This document shows positions 51,352-61,240 of a stretch of DNA of 64,000 nucleotides, in pieces. The translations under genes and the position numbers were made by a program. A model generated the notes under the pieces. That model was not told where the DNA came from. It saw nothing but the letters and a program-made list of their open reading frames with translations, and made no database searches. The stretch lies in the NCBI RefSeq assembly GCF_001984215.1, contig NZ_CP019420.1, forward strand, positions 1 to 64,000, read 5' to 3'. How positions within the stretch are numbered: the stretch's first letter is position 1; every line of letters starts with the position of its first letter. The stretch is from Mycobacterium sp. MS1601. Lineage in GTDB: Bacteria > Actinomycetota > Actinomycetes > Mycobacteriales > Mycobacteriaceae.

Positions 51352-54093
51352 TCACCGCCAGGGAGTTCCGCGTAGTTCACGCCGCGAGCGGATGCCGAGT
51401 TTCGCGAACACCTTGCGCAGGTGCCACTCCACGGTGTGCGCACTGATGAACAGCTGCGCACCGATTTCGACATTCGTCATCCCCGAGGCCGCCAGCCCCG
51501 CGATCTGGTCTTCCTGCGGGGTCAGGGCATCCCCGGTGCGGGTCGGTCGGCGGGTGGTCTTCTCCCCCGTCGCCAACAGCTCGCGACGAGCGCGGTCGGC
51601 GAAGGCGTCGGCGCCGAATCCACTGAACATCTGGTGGGCGCGCCGCAATTCGGCACGGGCATCGGCACGGCGGTTCTCTCGGCGCAGCCATTCGCCGTAG
51701 AGCAGGTGGGTACGCGCCTGCAGCACCGCGATCCGGGTCCGGCTCAGATGGTCGATGGCGTTGTTGTAGAGGGCTTCGGCCCGGCTGCCGGAGGCCAGCA
51801 GAGCCTGGTTGCGGGCGCGCAGTCCCCGAGCCCATTCGGTGGGACTGTCGGCGGCCCGCTCCTCGAACCGCTGCGCGGCATCGTGGGCGGCGCTGGTCTG
51901 ACCTGCCCGCACCGCCGCCTCCACCAGCTCGACCAGGGTGAAGCCGTGCAACCCGGCGTCGTCGTATTCGCAGGCCTGCTGGGCTTCCTGCAATGCCACC
52001 TGATAGCGACCCAGGCCGTTGAACAGGACGGCGCAGGTGTAGCCGGTCAGCCCCTGGACTCTGCCTTCGCCACGAGCGGCACCGTCGCGTCGAGCGGCCT
52101 GGACCAGCTCGGCGGTCAGTCGCTCGTCACCGGTCCAGGCCGCCAGGGCCAGCTCGAAGTACCGCACCGGGCGGTGCCCGGTCGCGGAGGTGATCTCAGC
52201 AGCCTCGGCTATCAACGACCGGGCGGATGCGAAATCACCTGTCTGCATGAGCATTCCGGCGCGACTCACCAGCGCCGAGGGCAGCACCGCCAGCGCGCCG
52301 GCGTCGGTGGCGACGCGCACGGCAACGGCGGACAGGCGGTCCCACGCATCGTCGTCCCAGAGGTCGTGGACCACCACCTCATAGGCCAGCGGAAAGGCCT
52401 GCCAGAACCAGGTTTGCGGTGTCAGCGCGTCCACGGCGGCCCTCATGTGCTGTTGTGCTGCCGCACAGCCGTCGGTGTGCCGAACGGCCAGCGCTGCGGT
52501 CATCAGGTCGATCGGGCGAGGAGGCACCGGCACCGCCGATCTCGCCGCAGCCGTCGCGCAGGCCAGTACCAGTCCGGAGCCGCCGTGCCTGCCGACGTAC
52601 ATCGCGGCCGTCATCGCGTCGAGATGAGCCTCCTGCGCCAGCTGAGGATCCAATGCGTCCATTCGAATCGCGTTCTCGGCGAAGGCATTTGCCGCCTCAC
52701 GCAACAGCGGCGCACTGCCGGTACCGCGGCTTCGGGCGAATGCCAGTGCTGCGCGCAGACGCTCGAGCCGAGCCTGTGACACGGCGTCCAGCGGGCTCAG
52801 CTCCGCCACCGCCAACAGTTCGCCGGCAGCCTCGGGAGCGGCCGCGGCCGCCTTGGCCTCCGCGGCGGCGATGGCGCGAGTTCCGCGAAGCGCGGGATCG
52901 AGTGTCAGCTCGGCAGCCCTGGCCAGGAACGCGGCCTCGGCGGCGGTTCCGCCCCGCAGGTGCGCCCGGTCGGCCGAGGCCACCAGTTCAGCCGCCACCG
53001 ACTCGTCGGGCATCGTCGCCGCGTGCGCACGGTGCCAGGCCCGCCGGTCCGGGTCCAGGTGGCTATCGGAGGCATCGGCAAGTGCGCGGTGCGCGGCCAC
53101 TCGAACGTCAGCGGGCGCCGTCCGATAGGCGGCCGCCCGCACCAGCGGGTGCCGGAATCGCACGCGGGTGCCCACCTCGATCAGCCCTGCCGCGGCGGCA
53201 GGCACCACGCTGTCGGATTCCAGGCCCAGCAGCTCGGCGGCGCGGAGCAACAGCATCGGGTCACCGACGGGTTCGGCCGCCGCCAGGGCCAGGACCTGCC
53301 GGGTGTCGTCGGGCAGCTTGTTGATGCGGGCGGCGAAGCGCTCTTCGATCTGCCCGGCAATGGGGCGCGCGTCAGGCCGGTAGTAGCCGCCGGCCAGTTC
53401 AGCGGTATTCAGGTCCCTGGGTAACTCCAACAGCGCCAAGGGATTTCCCTGTGCTTCGGCGACCAGCTGATCACGCACCCGGCGATCGATGCGACCCAGC
53501 ATGGCCGAGTCCAGCAATGCATCTGCGTCCACGTCGGACAGCCCGCGAACCGCCAGTTGCGGTAGTCCGGCCAGCTCGGTCACCGGCTCGCGTCGCGCAA
53601 ACACCAGGGCCACCGACTCGGCCAGGAGTCGTCGAGCCACAAAGCTCAGCGTCTGTGCGGACACGCCGTCAAGCCATTGCGCATCGTCCACCACACACAG
53701 CACCGGAGCGGTGGCCGAGGCAGCGGCCAGCAGGCCCAGCACCGCAAGACCCACCAGGAAGCGGTCGGGCACCGGCCCGGCCTTGAGGCCGAAGGCCGTT
53801 TCCAGCGCCCCCGCCTGCGGTTCGGGAAGGCCGTCGAGGAGCCCCAGCAGCGGTGCACACAGTTGTTGCAGACCGGCGTAGGCCAGCTCCATGTCCGATT
53901 CCACTCCGGAGGTACGGATGACCGTGAAACCCTCGGCGGCGTCGACGGCATGGTCCAGCAGCGCCGATTTTCCGATCCCGGGCTCACCGACCAGGACGAG
54001 CACCCGGCTGCGCCCCGTCCGCGCCCCGGCGAGCAACTCGTCCAGGGCGCGACACTCGGCGACGCGCCCGGTCAGCCGTTGTCTGTTCGCCAT
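51352..54093 (-). CDS. LuxR-family regulator with AAA-type ATPase domain (LAL)
   Basis: A 913-aa regulator of the large ATP-binding LuxR class. The Walker A is GEPGIGKS at residues 36-43, Walker B-like [14 protein letters not shown] near 125-140, then TPR-like helical repeats and a C-terminal LuxR HTH ([20 protein letters not shown], then [20 protein letters not shown]). Such proteins respond to small molecules or stress. It lies 58 bases upstream of the esterase-SDR pair, which is a probable target. No further regulatory element was recognised. Confidence 0.92.
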   Translation of the reverse strand: MANRQRLTGRVAECRALDELLAGARTGRSRVLVLVGEPGIGKSALLDHAVDAAEGFTVIRTSGVESDMELAYAGLQQLCAPLLGLLDGLPEPQAGALETAFGLKAGPVPDRFLVGLAVLGLLAAASATAPVLCVVDDAQWLDGVSAQTLSFVARRLLAESVALVFARREPVTELAGLPQLAVRGLSDVDADALLDSAMLGRIDRRVRDQLVAEAQGNPLALLELPRDLNTAELAGGYYRPDARPIAGQIEERFAARINKLPDDTRQVLALAAAEPVGDPMLLLRAAELLGLESDSVVPAAAAGLIEVGTRVRFRHPLVRAAAYRTAPADVRVAAHRALADASDSHLDPDRRAWHRAHAATMPDESVAAELVASADRAHLRGGTAAEAAFLARAAELTLDPALRGTRAIAAAEAKAAAAAPEAAGELLAVAELSPLDAVSQARLERLRAALAFARSRGTGSAPLLREAANAFAENAIRMDALDPQLAQEAHLDAMTAAMYVGRHGGSGLVLACATAAARSAVPVPPRPIDLMTAALAVRHTDGCAAAQQHMRAAVDALTPQTWFWQAFPLAYEVVVHDLWDDDAWDRLSAVAVRVATDAGALAVLPSALVSRAGMLMQTGDFASARSLIAEAAEITSATGHRPVRYFELALAAWTGDERLTAELVQAARRDGAARGEGRVQGLTGYTCAVLFNGLGRYQVALQEAQQACEYDDAGLHGFTLVELVEAAVRAGQTSAAHDAAQRFEERAADSPTEWARGLRARNQALLASGSRAEALYNNAIDHLSRTRIAVLQARTHLLYGEWLRRENRRADARAELRRAHQMFSGFGADAFADRARRELLATGEKTTRRPTRTGDALTPQEDQIAGLAASGMTNVEIGAQLFISAHTVEWHLRKVFAKLGIRSRRELRGTPWR

Positions 54094-54115
54094 CTCTGTT
54101 CAAGACTTACACAAC

Positions 54116-54148
54116 AAAGCCCCGGCGCAACCAGTGCGCCGGGGCTTT
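54116..54148. terminator. Terminator hairpin between LuxR gene and etfBA
   Basis: A perfect 14-bp stem (AAAGCCCCGGCGCA at 54116-54129, complement 54135-54148) with a 5-base loop, ending in TTT in both directions. It lies 18 bases after the etfA stop and ends the etfBA transcript (minus strand). It also separates that operon from the LuxR gene, which begins on the same strand just beyond. Confidence 0.85.
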
Positions 54149-54166
54149 GAATGTAGCTACCGAAGG

Positions 54167-55123
54167 TCAGCCCTTGCGCTTCTTGATGGCCTCGGTGAGC
54201 TGCGGGGTGACGTTGAACAGGTCACCGACGACGCCCAGGTCGGCGATCTCGAAGATCGGCGCCTCCTCGTCCTTGTTGACGGCGATGATCGTCTTCGACG
54301 TCTGCATGCCGGCCCGGTGCTGGATGGCCCCGGAGATGCCGAGGGCGATGTACAGCTGGGGGGAGACCGTCTTGCCGGTCTGACCCACCTGGAACTGCCC
54401 CGGGTAGTAACCGGAGTCCACGGCCGCGCGCGACGCACCGACGGCACCACCGAGCGAATCCGCCAGCTCCTCCACGACGCCGAACTTCTCGGCGCTGCCC
54501 ACACCACGGCCACCGGCCACCACGACGGAGGCCTCGGTGAGTTCCGGGCGATCGCCGGCGACGACGGGTTCGCGGGCGGTGATCTTGGTGGCGTTCTCGG
54601 CGGCGGCAGGCACCTCCACGGTGACCTGCTCACCGGCGCCCGCGACGGGCTCGGCGTCCACCGAACCCGGGCGAAGGGTGATCACCGGGGTGTCGCTGGT
54701 GACCTCGGCCTCGACGGTGAACGCGCCACCGAAGATGGAGTGGATGCCCTTGGCACCCTCCTTGACCTCGATCACGTCCACCAGCAGACCGGAGCCGATG
54801 CGCGCGGCCAGTCGACCGGCGATCTCCTTGCCGTCGGCGTTGGCGGCCACCAGCACGCCGGCCGGGGTGACCTCTTCGACCAGGGCGGCCAGCACGTCCA
54901 CGTAAGGCGTGATGAGCACCTTGTCCACCTCGTCGGATTCGGCGACGTAGATCTTGGCGGCACCGGCGGCCTTGAGGTCGTCGGCCAGTTTGGCGGCGGT
55001 GCCGGGGGCGGCCACCACAACGGCGGACGGCTCACCCAGGACGCGCGCGGCGGTGATCAGTTCGGAGGTGACCTTCTTGACGGCACCATCAGCGTGCTCG
55101 ACGAGCACAAGTACTTCAGCCAT
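54167..55123 (-). CDS. etfA: Electron transfer flavoprotein alpha subunit
   Basis: The FAD-binding alpha subunit of ETF, 318 aa, which accepts electrons from acyl-CoA dehydrogenases. The FAD domain signature is ILRPGSV... then [11 protein letters not shown] and LAEALGG-like [18 protein letters not shown], followed by [20 protein letters not shown]. It follows etfB on the same strand after 37 bases. Confidence 0.96.
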   Translation of the reverse strand: MAEVLVLVEHADGAVKKVTSELITAARVLGEPSAVVVAAPGTAAKLADDLKAAGAAKIYVAESDEVDKVLITPYVDVLAALVEEVTPAGVLVAANADGKEIAGRLAARIGSGLLVDVIEVKEGAKGIHSIFGGAFTVEAEVTSDTPVITLRPGSVDAEPVAGAGEQVTVEVPAAAENATKITAREPVVAGDRPELTEASVVVAGGRGVGSAEKFGVVEELADSLGGAVGASRAAVDSGYYPGQFQVGQTGKTVSPQLYIALGISGAIQHRAGMQTSKTIIAVNKDEEAPIFEIADLGVVGDLFNVTPQLTEAIKKRKG

Positions 55124-55160
55124 GAGTTTCTTCAGCCTCTATGTGTCTCGGAAGTGGTGT

Positions 55161-55952
55161 CTAGATGAGTTTCTGAGCGACCAGGTACTCGGCGATCTTG
55201 GAACCGCCCTCACCCTCGTCGGTGACCTTCTCGCCCGCGGTCTTGGGCGGCTTCGGCGCGGCCGAGAGCACCCTGGATCCGGCGTTGGCGACGCCCACCT
55301 CGTCGGCCTCCACACCGATCTCGGCGAGGGTCAGCGTGGTGACTTCCTTCTTCTTGGCGGCCATGATGCCCTTGAAGGACGGGAAGCGCGGCTCGTTGAT
55401 CTTCTCGTTGACGCTCACGATCGCAGGCAGCGTGGCCTCGAGGGTGAACACACCGTCGTCGGTCTCACGCTCGCCGGTGATCTTGTCGCCGTCCACGGTC
55501 AGCTTGCGCACGTGCGTGAGCTGCGGCAGGCCCAGGTACTCGGCGATGATGGCAGGCACTGCGCCGCCCACACCGTCGGTGGCTTCGTTACCGGCGATGA
55601 CGAGCTCGACGCCCTCGACAGTGCCCAGCGCGCGCGCCAGCGCCCACGCGGTCTGCACCACGTCCGAGCCGTGCAGGCCGTCGTCCTTGAGGTGCACGGC
55701 CTTGTCGGCACCCATGGACAGTGCCTTGCGGATGGCCTCGGTGGCACGCTCGGGGCCGGCGGTCAGAACCGTGACTGAACTGTCGCCGCCTTCCTTCTCC
55801 TTGATCAGCAGCGCTTCCTCGACGGCGCGCTCGTTGATCTCGTCGAGGACCGCATCGGCGGCCTCCCGGTCGAGCGTCCAGTCACCCTCGGACAGCTTGC
55901 GCTCCGACCAGGTGTCAGGGACCTGTTTGATCAGGACCACGATGTTCGTCAT
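55161..55952 (-). CDS. etfB: Electron transfer flavoprotein beta subunit
   Basis: AMP-binding beta subunit of ETF (263 aa). It starts MTNIVVLIKQVPDTWSERKL and carries the ETF-beta region VVQTAWALARALGTVEGVELV and GNEATDGVGGAVPAIIAEYL. It forms the heterodimer with EtfA that passes electrons to the membrane quinone pool by way of ETF-quinone oxidoreductase, not present here. A palindromic candidate operator lies about 100 bases upstream. Confidence 0.96.
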   Translation of the reverse strand: MTNIVVLIKQVPDTWSERKLSEGDWTLDREAADAVLDEINERAVEEALLIKEKEGGDSSVTVLTAGPERATEAIRKALSMGADKAVHLKDDGLHGSDVVQTAWALARALGTVEGVELVIAGNEATDGVGGAVPAIIAEYLGLPQLTHVRKLTVDGDKITGERETDDGVFTLEATLPAIVSVNEKINEPRFPSFKGIMAAKKKEVTTLTLAEIGVEADEVGVANAGSRVLSAAPKPPKTAGEKVTDEGEGGSKIAEYLVAQKLI

Positions 55953-56044
55953 GACTCTGTTTCGTCCTCCTTGACGGGCCTCCGGCCGTTGAAACGACCG
56001 AGAGGAGCCTCTTGCCTACAGCCAGGGTTCGTCCCACCCGCAAT

Positions 56045-56060
56045 GTTACTACTCAGTAAC
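56045..56060. promoter_or_regulatory. Perfect palindrome between etfB and the methyltransferase gene
   Basis: GTTACT-ACTC-AGTAAC: 6-bp perfect arms with a 4-base spacer in the 225-base divergent region. Arm composition and spacing look like a TetR-family operator. It lies about 93 bases from the etfB start and 118 from the methyltransferase start, so it could control either or both. The regulator is not known. Confidence 0.55.
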
Positions 56061-56177
56061 TTATGGTGGTCCGCTCGTTCACCATAGCGGGTCGTCCTGC
56101 AGGTTCTTACCCCCATCACCCGCCCGTACACCGCGAAGGCTAGGGATCGAGTGAGCTTCGGGTTAGCCTGCCTTCCA

Positions 56178-56990
56178 ATGAGCTCCTTTGTCACCGACGG
56201 CGCCGGTCGTAACGCCGCAACTGGAACAGGTTCCACACCGGACGCCGGGCTGGCGCTGACCGGGGAACGGACCGTGCCCGGTCTCGATATCGAGAACTAC
56301 TGGTTTCGCCGACACGAGGTGGTGTACCAGCGACTGACCAACCGGTGCGTAGGCCGTGACGTGCTGGAAGCCGGGTTTGGTGAGGGCTACGGCGCCGACC
56401 TGTTGGCCGGCGTCGCACGCTCGGTCATCGGCGTCGACTACGACGAATCCGCCGTCACCCACGTGCGGGCCCGCTATCCGCGCGTCCAGGCCCTGCAGGG
56501 CAATCTCGCCGCGCTGCCACTGGCCGACGCCTCGGTCGACGTTGTGGTGAATTTCCAGGTGATTGAGCATTTGTGGGATCAGTCACAGTTTGTCGGGGAA
56601 TGCTCGCGCGTGTTGCGCCCGGGCGGGCTGCTGCTGATGTCGACGCCCAACCGCATCACCTTCTCCCCCGGACGCGACACCCCCATCAACCCCTTCCACA
56701 CCCGTGAGCTCGATGCCGCCGAACTGACCGAGCTGCTGGTCAGCGGTGGATTCGAGATGGAAGCGATGCACGGGGTATTCCATGGCTCCCGGTTGCGCGA
56801 GCTGGACGCCAAGCACGGCGGGTCGATCATCGACGCCCAGATCGAGCGGGCACTTGCGGATGCGCCCTGGCCCGCCGAGCTGCTGGCCGACGTCGCCGAC
56901 GTCGCCGCCGACGATTTCGACCTTCTCGACGCCCGGGAGTGCGACATTGACGCCAGCTTGGACCTGGTGGCGATCGCGGTACGCCGGTGA
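56178..56990 (+). CDS. SAM-dependent methyltransferase of the methylglucose polysaccharide cluster
   Basis: A class I methyltransferase of 270 aa (Rv3030 orthologue). Motif I is VLEAGFGEGYGADLLAG (near 70-86), followed by VIGVDYDE and the post-I and motif III regions RVLRPGGLLLMSTPNR. It opens a three-gene set with a branching enzyme and a glucosyltransferase. In mycobacteria this set makes 6-O-methylglucose lipopolysaccharide, and an O-methyltransferase role in that pathway is inferred from position. It overlaps the next gene by four bases (GTGA). Confidence 0.88.
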   Translation: MSSFVTDGAGRNAATGTGSTPDAGLALTGERTVPGLDIENYWFRRHEVVYQRLTNRCVGRDVLEAGFGEGYGADLLAGVARSVIGVDYDESAVTHVRARYPRVQALQGNLAALPLADASVDVVVNFQVIEHLWDQSQFVGECSRVLRPGGLLLMSTPNRITFSPGRDTPINPFHTRELDAAELTELLVSGGFEMEAMHGVFHGSRLRELDAKHGGSIIDAQIERALADAPWPAELLADVADVAADDFDLLDARECDIDASLDLVAIAVRR

Positions 56991-58525
56991 GTGAGACCCC
57001 GGGGATGTTCACCCTCGTCCTGCACACCCATCTGCCGTGGCTGGCGCACCACGGCAGATGGCCGGTCGGCGAGGAGTGGCTCTACCAGTCCTGGGCGGCG
57101 TCCTACCTGCCGCTGTTGCGGGTGCTGCGGACACTGGCCGACGAAGGTCGCCACGGTCTGCTGACCCTGGGCCTGACGCCGGTGGTCACTGCCCAGCTGG
57201 ATGACCCTTACTGCCTGGACGGCATGCACCGCTGGTTGGCGAACTGGCGCCTGCGGGGCCTGGAGGCCACCACCCTGCGTGATCGGGAAGGGCTGCGCGC
57301 CTTCGGTTTCCGTGAACACGCCGAGGCCGACCGAGCGCTGGGCGACTTCGAGACCCACTGGCGACACGGTGCGGCGCCCGCGCTGCGCGGTCTGATCGAC
57401 GCCGGCACGGTGGAACTGCTGGGCGGCCCCCTGGCACATCCGTTCCAGCCGTTGCTGGCGCCGCGGTTGCGTGAGTTCGCGCTGCGGGAAGGACTGGCCG
57501 ACGCACAGGCACGCTTCGCGCACACACCGGCCGGGATCTGGGCACCGGAATGCGCCTACGCCCCCGGCATGGAAGAGCTTTACAGCGCAGCTGGCGTCGG
57601 CCACTTCATGGTGGACGGGCCGTCGCTGCACGGCGACACGGCGCTGGGGCGCCCGGTCGCCGGCTCGGACGTCATCGCCTTCGGCAGAGACCTGCACGTC
57701 AGCTACCGCGTGTGGTCCCCCAGGTCGGGCTATCCCGGCCACGCCGCCTACCGCGACTTCCACACCTTCGACCACACCACCGGCCTCAAGCCGGCCCGGG
57801 TCACGGGCCGCAATGTGCCCTCCGAAGAGAAGGCGCCCTACGACCCGGAACGCGCCGACGCCGCGGTGGACGATCACGTCGCCGACTTCGTCGACATCGT
57901 GCGCCGCAGGCTGATCAGCGAGACCGAGCGCATCGGGCGCCCCGCCCACGTCATCGCCGCCTTCGACACCGAGCTGTTCGGGCACTGGTGGTACGAGGGT
58001 CCGCAGTGGCTCGAACGGGTGTTGCGGGCCCTGCCGCAAGCAGGAGTGCGGGTCGGCACCCTGGCCCAGGCCGCGGCCGACGGATTCGTCGGCGAACCTG
58101 TCGAATTGCCGCCCAGCTCATGGGGTTCGGGCAAGGACTGGCAGGTCTGGGCCGGCGAACAGGTGGCCGATCTCGTCCAGCTGAACGCCGAGGTTGTCGA
58201 TACCGCCCTGGCGACCGTGGACAAAGCACTGGAACAGGCCTGCGCGCCCGGGGTACGCCCCGCCCGCGACGTGGTGGCCGACCAGATTCTGCGTGAGACC
58301 CTGCTGACGATCTCCAGCGACTGGCCGTTCATGGTGAGCAAGGACTCTGCGGCCGACTACGCCCGCTATCGCGCCCACCTGCACGCCCATGCCACCCGTG
58401 AGATCGCAGACGCGCTGGCATCCGGGCGCCGTGACGCCGCAACCCGGTTGGCGCAGAACTGGAATCGCGCCGACGGATTGTTCGGCGCCCTCGATGCACG
58501 ACGACTTCCGGGACGGGTGCCGTGA
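56987..58525 (+). CDS. GH57-type 1,4-alpha-glucan branching enzyme
   Basis: A 512-aa glycoside hydrolase family 57 protein (Rv3031 orthologue). The motif LHTHLPWLAHHGRWPVGE opens the catalytic barrel. The nucleophile is E188 in WAPECA, the acid/base Asp in AFDTELFGHWW, and a C-terminal DUF1957-type helical domain follows. It introduces alpha-1,6 branches into alpha-1,4 glucan and is needed for methylglucose lipopolysaccharide. The start is GTG at 56987. Confidence 0.92.
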   Translation: MSETPGMFTLVLHTHLPWLAHHGRWPVGEEWLYQSWAASYLPLLRVLRTLADEGRHGLLTLGLTPVVTAQLDDPYCLDGMHRWLANWRLRGLEATTLRDREGLRAFGFREHAEADRALGDFETHWRHGAAPALRGLIDAGTVELLGGPLAHPFQPLLAPRLREFALREGLADAQARFAHTPAGIWAPECAYAPGMEELYSAAGVGHFMVDGPSLHGDTALGRPVAGSDVIAFGRDLHVSYRVWSPRSGYPGHAAYRDFHTFDHTTGLKPARVTGRNVPSEEKAPYDPERADAAVDDHVADFVDIVRRRLISETERIGRPAHVIAAFDTELFGHWWYEGPQWLERVLRALPQAGVRVGTLAQAAADGFVGEPVELPPSSWGSGKDWQVWAGEQVADLVQLNAEVVDTALATVDKALEQACAPGVRPARDVVADQILRETLLTISSDWPFMVSKDSAADYARYRAHLHAHATREIADALASGRRDAATRLAQNWNRADGLFGALDARRLPGRVP

Positions 58526-59748
58526 GGATCCTGATGGTGTCCTGGGAGTACCCGCCGGTGGTCATCGGCGGGCTGGGACGTCACGTCCACAACCTGGCGA
58601 CCGAACTGGTGGCCGCAGGCCATGAGGTGGTGGTGCTCAGCCGCAGGCCCACCGGAACGGATCCCAGCACGCATCCCAGCACCGACGAGACCGTCGAGGG
58701 GGTGCGGGTGGTGGCAGCGGCGCAGGACCCGCACGAATTCACCTTCGCCACCGACATGATGGCCTGGACTCTGGCCATGGGCCACGCGATGCTGCGGGCA
58801 GGCCTGGCTCTGGGCGACTGGCGCCCGGATGTCGTGCACGCCCATGACTGGCTGGTCGCCCACCCGGCAATCGCGCTGGCCCAGTTCTTCGATGTGCCAC
58901 TGGTTTCCACCATCCATGCCACCGAGGCGGGCAGGCACTCGGGCTGGGTGTCGGGGCCGCTCAACAAGCAGGTGCATGCCATCGAATCCTGGCTGGTCCG
59001 CGATTCCGATTCGCTGATCACGTGCTCGGCGTCGATGCACGACGAGATCACCGACCTGTTCGGCCCCGAATTGGCCGATGTCAGGGTTATCCCCAACGGC
59101 ATCGATACCGCGGGGTGGCCTTTCGCGCGTCGCACCGACAGCGGGACACCGGCTGAACTGCTGTACTTCGGCCGCCTCGAGTACGAGAAAGGGGTGCACG
59201 ACGCGATCGCCGCTCTGCCGCGGATCCGTCGCACCCACCCCGGAACCACCCTCACCATCGCCGGCGAAGGCACCCAGCAGGACTGGCTGGTGGAACAGGC
59301 CCGCAAACACAAGGTGCTCAAGGCGATCAGTTTTGTCGGTCACGTGGACCATTCCGGACTGCTGGGCCTGCTGCACCGGGCCACCGCGGTACTTCTGCCC
59401 AGCCACTACGAACCGTTCGGGATCGTCGCACTGGAGGCGGCCGCCGCGGGCGCTCCGCTGGTGACCTCCAACGTGGGAGGCCTCGGTGAAGCGGTGATCG
59501 ACGGCCAGACCGGAGTGTCGTTCCCGCCGCGGAACATCGCCGCACTGGCCGCCGCGGTGCGTACCGTTCTTGACGACCCGGCAGCCGCCCAGCGCCACGC
59601 CACCGCCGCCCGCAATCGGCTGACGTCTGACTTCTCTTGGCAGACAGTGGCTTCGGAGACCTCCCAGGTGTACCTGGCCGCCAAGCGCCGAGAGCGTGAA
59701 CCGCACGCCCGCCGTCCGGTGGTGCAGCGACCGCTGCCGGGACGCTAG
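58522..59748 (+). CDS. GT4 alpha-1,4-glucosyltransferase (methylglucose polysaccharide)
   Basis: A 408-aa retaining glycosyltransferase of family GT4 (Rv3032 orthologue). The N-terminal SWEYPPVVIGGLGRHVHNLA and the C-terminal E-x7-E signature EPFGIVALEAAAAGAPLV are intact. The M. tuberculosis enzyme elongates alpha-1,4-glucan of methylglucose lipopolysaccharide and glycogen. It overlaps the branching-enzyme stop by four bases (GTGA), so the three genes from 56178 form one operon. Confidence 0.93.
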   Translation: MRILMVSWEYPPVVIGGLGRHVHNLATELVAAGHEVVVLSRRPTGTDPSTHPSTDETVEGVRVVAAAQDPHEFTFATDMMAWTLAMGHAMLRAGLALGDWRPDVVHAHDWLVAHPAIALAQFFDVPLVSTIHATEAGRHSGWVSGPLNKQVHAIESWLVRDSDSLITCSASMHDEITDLFGPELADVRVIPNGIDTAGWPFARRTDSGTPAELLYFGRLEYEKGVHDAIAALPRIRRTHPGTTLTIAGEGTQQDWLVEQARKHKVLKAISFVGHVDHSGLLGLLHRATAVLLPSHYEPFGIVALEAAAAGAPLVTSNVGGLGEAVIDGQTGVSFPPRNIAALAAAVRTVLDDPAAAQRHATAARNRLTSDFSWQTVASETSQVYLAAKRREREPHARRPVVQRPLPGR

Positions 59749-60059
59749 AGCAGTACCACCACCGACACCAGGATCAACACCAGTACCGCTGCCGTGACCA
59801 CCACCACCTCGGTACGCGGTGTCAGTGTGGCGGGCAGTGGGTGGCGGGCCAGGGTCTTTTGGCGGCGCAGCCCGATGCCGTAGGTGAGCAACGCGACCAA
59901 CATTGCGATTCCCGCGGCCACCAGACCGGGGCCCGCGCGGTGGTCGGCGATGTCGTGCAACATCAAGATGACACCATTGAGCAGCACCGCGAACGACGTC
60001 CGCGTCCAGGCCAGCGAAGTGCGCTGGGCCTGTAATCCCGGGTCGGGCGGCGCCGTCAC
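59745..60059 (-). CDS. DUF202 membrane protein (second of pair)
   Basis: A 104-aa small membrane protein with three hydrophobic segments and the DUF202 signature [20 protein letters not shown]. It is translated from GTG at 60059, overlapping the stop of the other DUF202 gene by four bases (GTGA). The two are a tandem pair, likely interacting subunits. Function is unknown; YidH-type proteins are the reference family. Its stop overlaps that of the GT4 gene by four bases, end to end. Confidence 0.88.
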   Translation of the reverse strand: MTAPPDPGLQAQRTSLAWTRTSFAVLLNGVILMLHDIADHRAGPGLVAAGIAMLVALLTYGIGLRRQKTLARHPLPATLTPRTEVVVVTAAVLVLILVSVVVLL

Positions 60060-60412
60060 GCGGTGAGCGCCCTGACCACGACAGCGCCGATCACCAGGAC
60101 CCCGATCACCGTCAGCCCGATGGCGAGATAGGCGGGTGTCGGGTGCCGTGGCAACACGGTGCCCCGGCGCATCGCCCGGTCCACCTGCCGCCACCGCCAC
60201 AGCCCGATCGCCGCGGTCAGTGCCGCCAGCGCAGCCAAGACGACCCCGACGAGGTAGCGAGCACCCGGCAGCGCCGCCTCGCTGACGAATTGGATGGCGG
60301 CCACGGATCCGGCCAAGAGCCCGAGTGCGGTGCGCTGCCACGCCAGGAAAGTGCGCTCGTTGGCCAGCGTGAACCGGTAGTCGGGCTCGGTTTCGCTCTC
60401 CTCGACGCCCAT
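60056..60412 (-). CDS. DUF202/YidH-family membrane protein (first of pair)
   Basis: A 118-aa membrane protein with the DUF202 motif [22 protein letters not shown] followed by three predicted membrane helices. The two DUF202 genes together would give six helices. They replace the position of the M. tuberculosis gene Rv3033 in this order, so they are an accessory insertion. Confidence 0.88.
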   Translation of the reverse strand: MGVEESETEPDYRFTLANERTFLAWQRTALGLLAGSVAAIQFVSEAALPGARYLVGVVLAALAALTAAIGLWRWRQVDRAMRRGTVLPRHPTPAYLAIGLTVIGVLVIGAVVVRALTA

Positions 60413-60417
60413 CGGGG

Positions 60418-61155
60418 TCAGCGAGCGGCTTTTTTACGCTCGATATCGGCCAGGGCGGCAGCCAGTTCGGCCCGCTGGGCCGCCGAGGTGTCCCACGCCA
60501 GCTTGCGGTTCTTCACCACCTTCGCCGGAGCACCGACAGCGATCGAATGGTCCGGGATCACACCCTTGACCACGGCGTGAGCTCCGAGCACGCAGCCACG
60601 GCCCACCGACGTGTCGCGCAGGACGGTCACCTTGGCCGCCACCCAGGTGTCCGGGCCGATGCGCACCGGCCCCTTCACGATTCCCTGGTCCTTGATGGGC
60701 ACGTTGATGTCATCCATCCGGTGATCGAAATCGCAGACGTAACACCAGTCGGCCATCAGCACCGAGTCGCCGAGCTCGATGTCGAGGTAAGTGTTGATGA
60801 CGTTGTCGCGGCCGAGGACCACCTTGTCGCCGATGCGCAGCGATCCCTCGTGGCAACGGATGGTGTTCTTGTCGCCGATGTGCACCCAGCGGCCGATCTC
60901 CATCTGCGACATCTCCGGGGTGGCCTGGATCTCCACACCTTTGCCCAGAAACACCATGCCCCGGGTGATGATGTGCGGGTTGGCCAGCTTGAACTTCAGC
61001 AGACGCCAGTAGCGCACCAAGTACCAGGGTGTGTAGGCGCGATTTGTCAGCACCCACCGCAGCGACTCCCGGGTCAGAAACCGGGCCTGACGTGGGTCGC
61101 GCAGCCGGGACCCACGCCAGCGCTTGTGCAGGGGCGCTCCCCACATCGTCGTCAT
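60418..61155 (-). CDS. Hexapeptide-repeat acyltransferase
   Basis: A 245-aa acyltransferase with a left-handed beta-helix of hexapeptide repeats ([60 protein letters not shown]). It is the orthologue of Rv3034c and belongs to the LbH/NodL-like group that uses acetyl- or acyl-CoA. Linked to the methylglucose polysaccharide genes, it is a candidate for acylation of that polymer, an inference from neighbourhood only. Confidence 0.88.
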   Translation of the reverse strand: MTTMWGAPLHKRWRGSRLRDPRQARFLTRESLRWVLTNRAYTPWYLVRYWRLLKFKLANPHIITRGMVFLGKGVEIQATPEMSQMEIGRWVHIGDKNTIRCHEGSLRIGDKVVLGRDNVINTYLDIELGDSVLMADWCYVCDFDHRMDDINVPIKDQGIVKGPVRIGPDTWVAAKVTVLRDTSVGRGCVLGAHAVVKGVIPDHSIAVGAPAKVVKNRKLAWDTSAAQRAELAAALADIERKKAAR

Positions 61156-61240
61156 GGGCGGAAAGCCTACGCGAGGCCGTCAGCGACTCGGGTTACCCTC
61201 GGTGGGCTTTCGGCATCGGCTGCAGAAGGGAACTGATCGG

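Noticed and set aside
56579..59706. Two long minus-strand frames opposite the branching enzyme and glucosyltransferase
   Set aside because: Antisense shadows with no motif; the plus-strand genes have full catalytic signatures.
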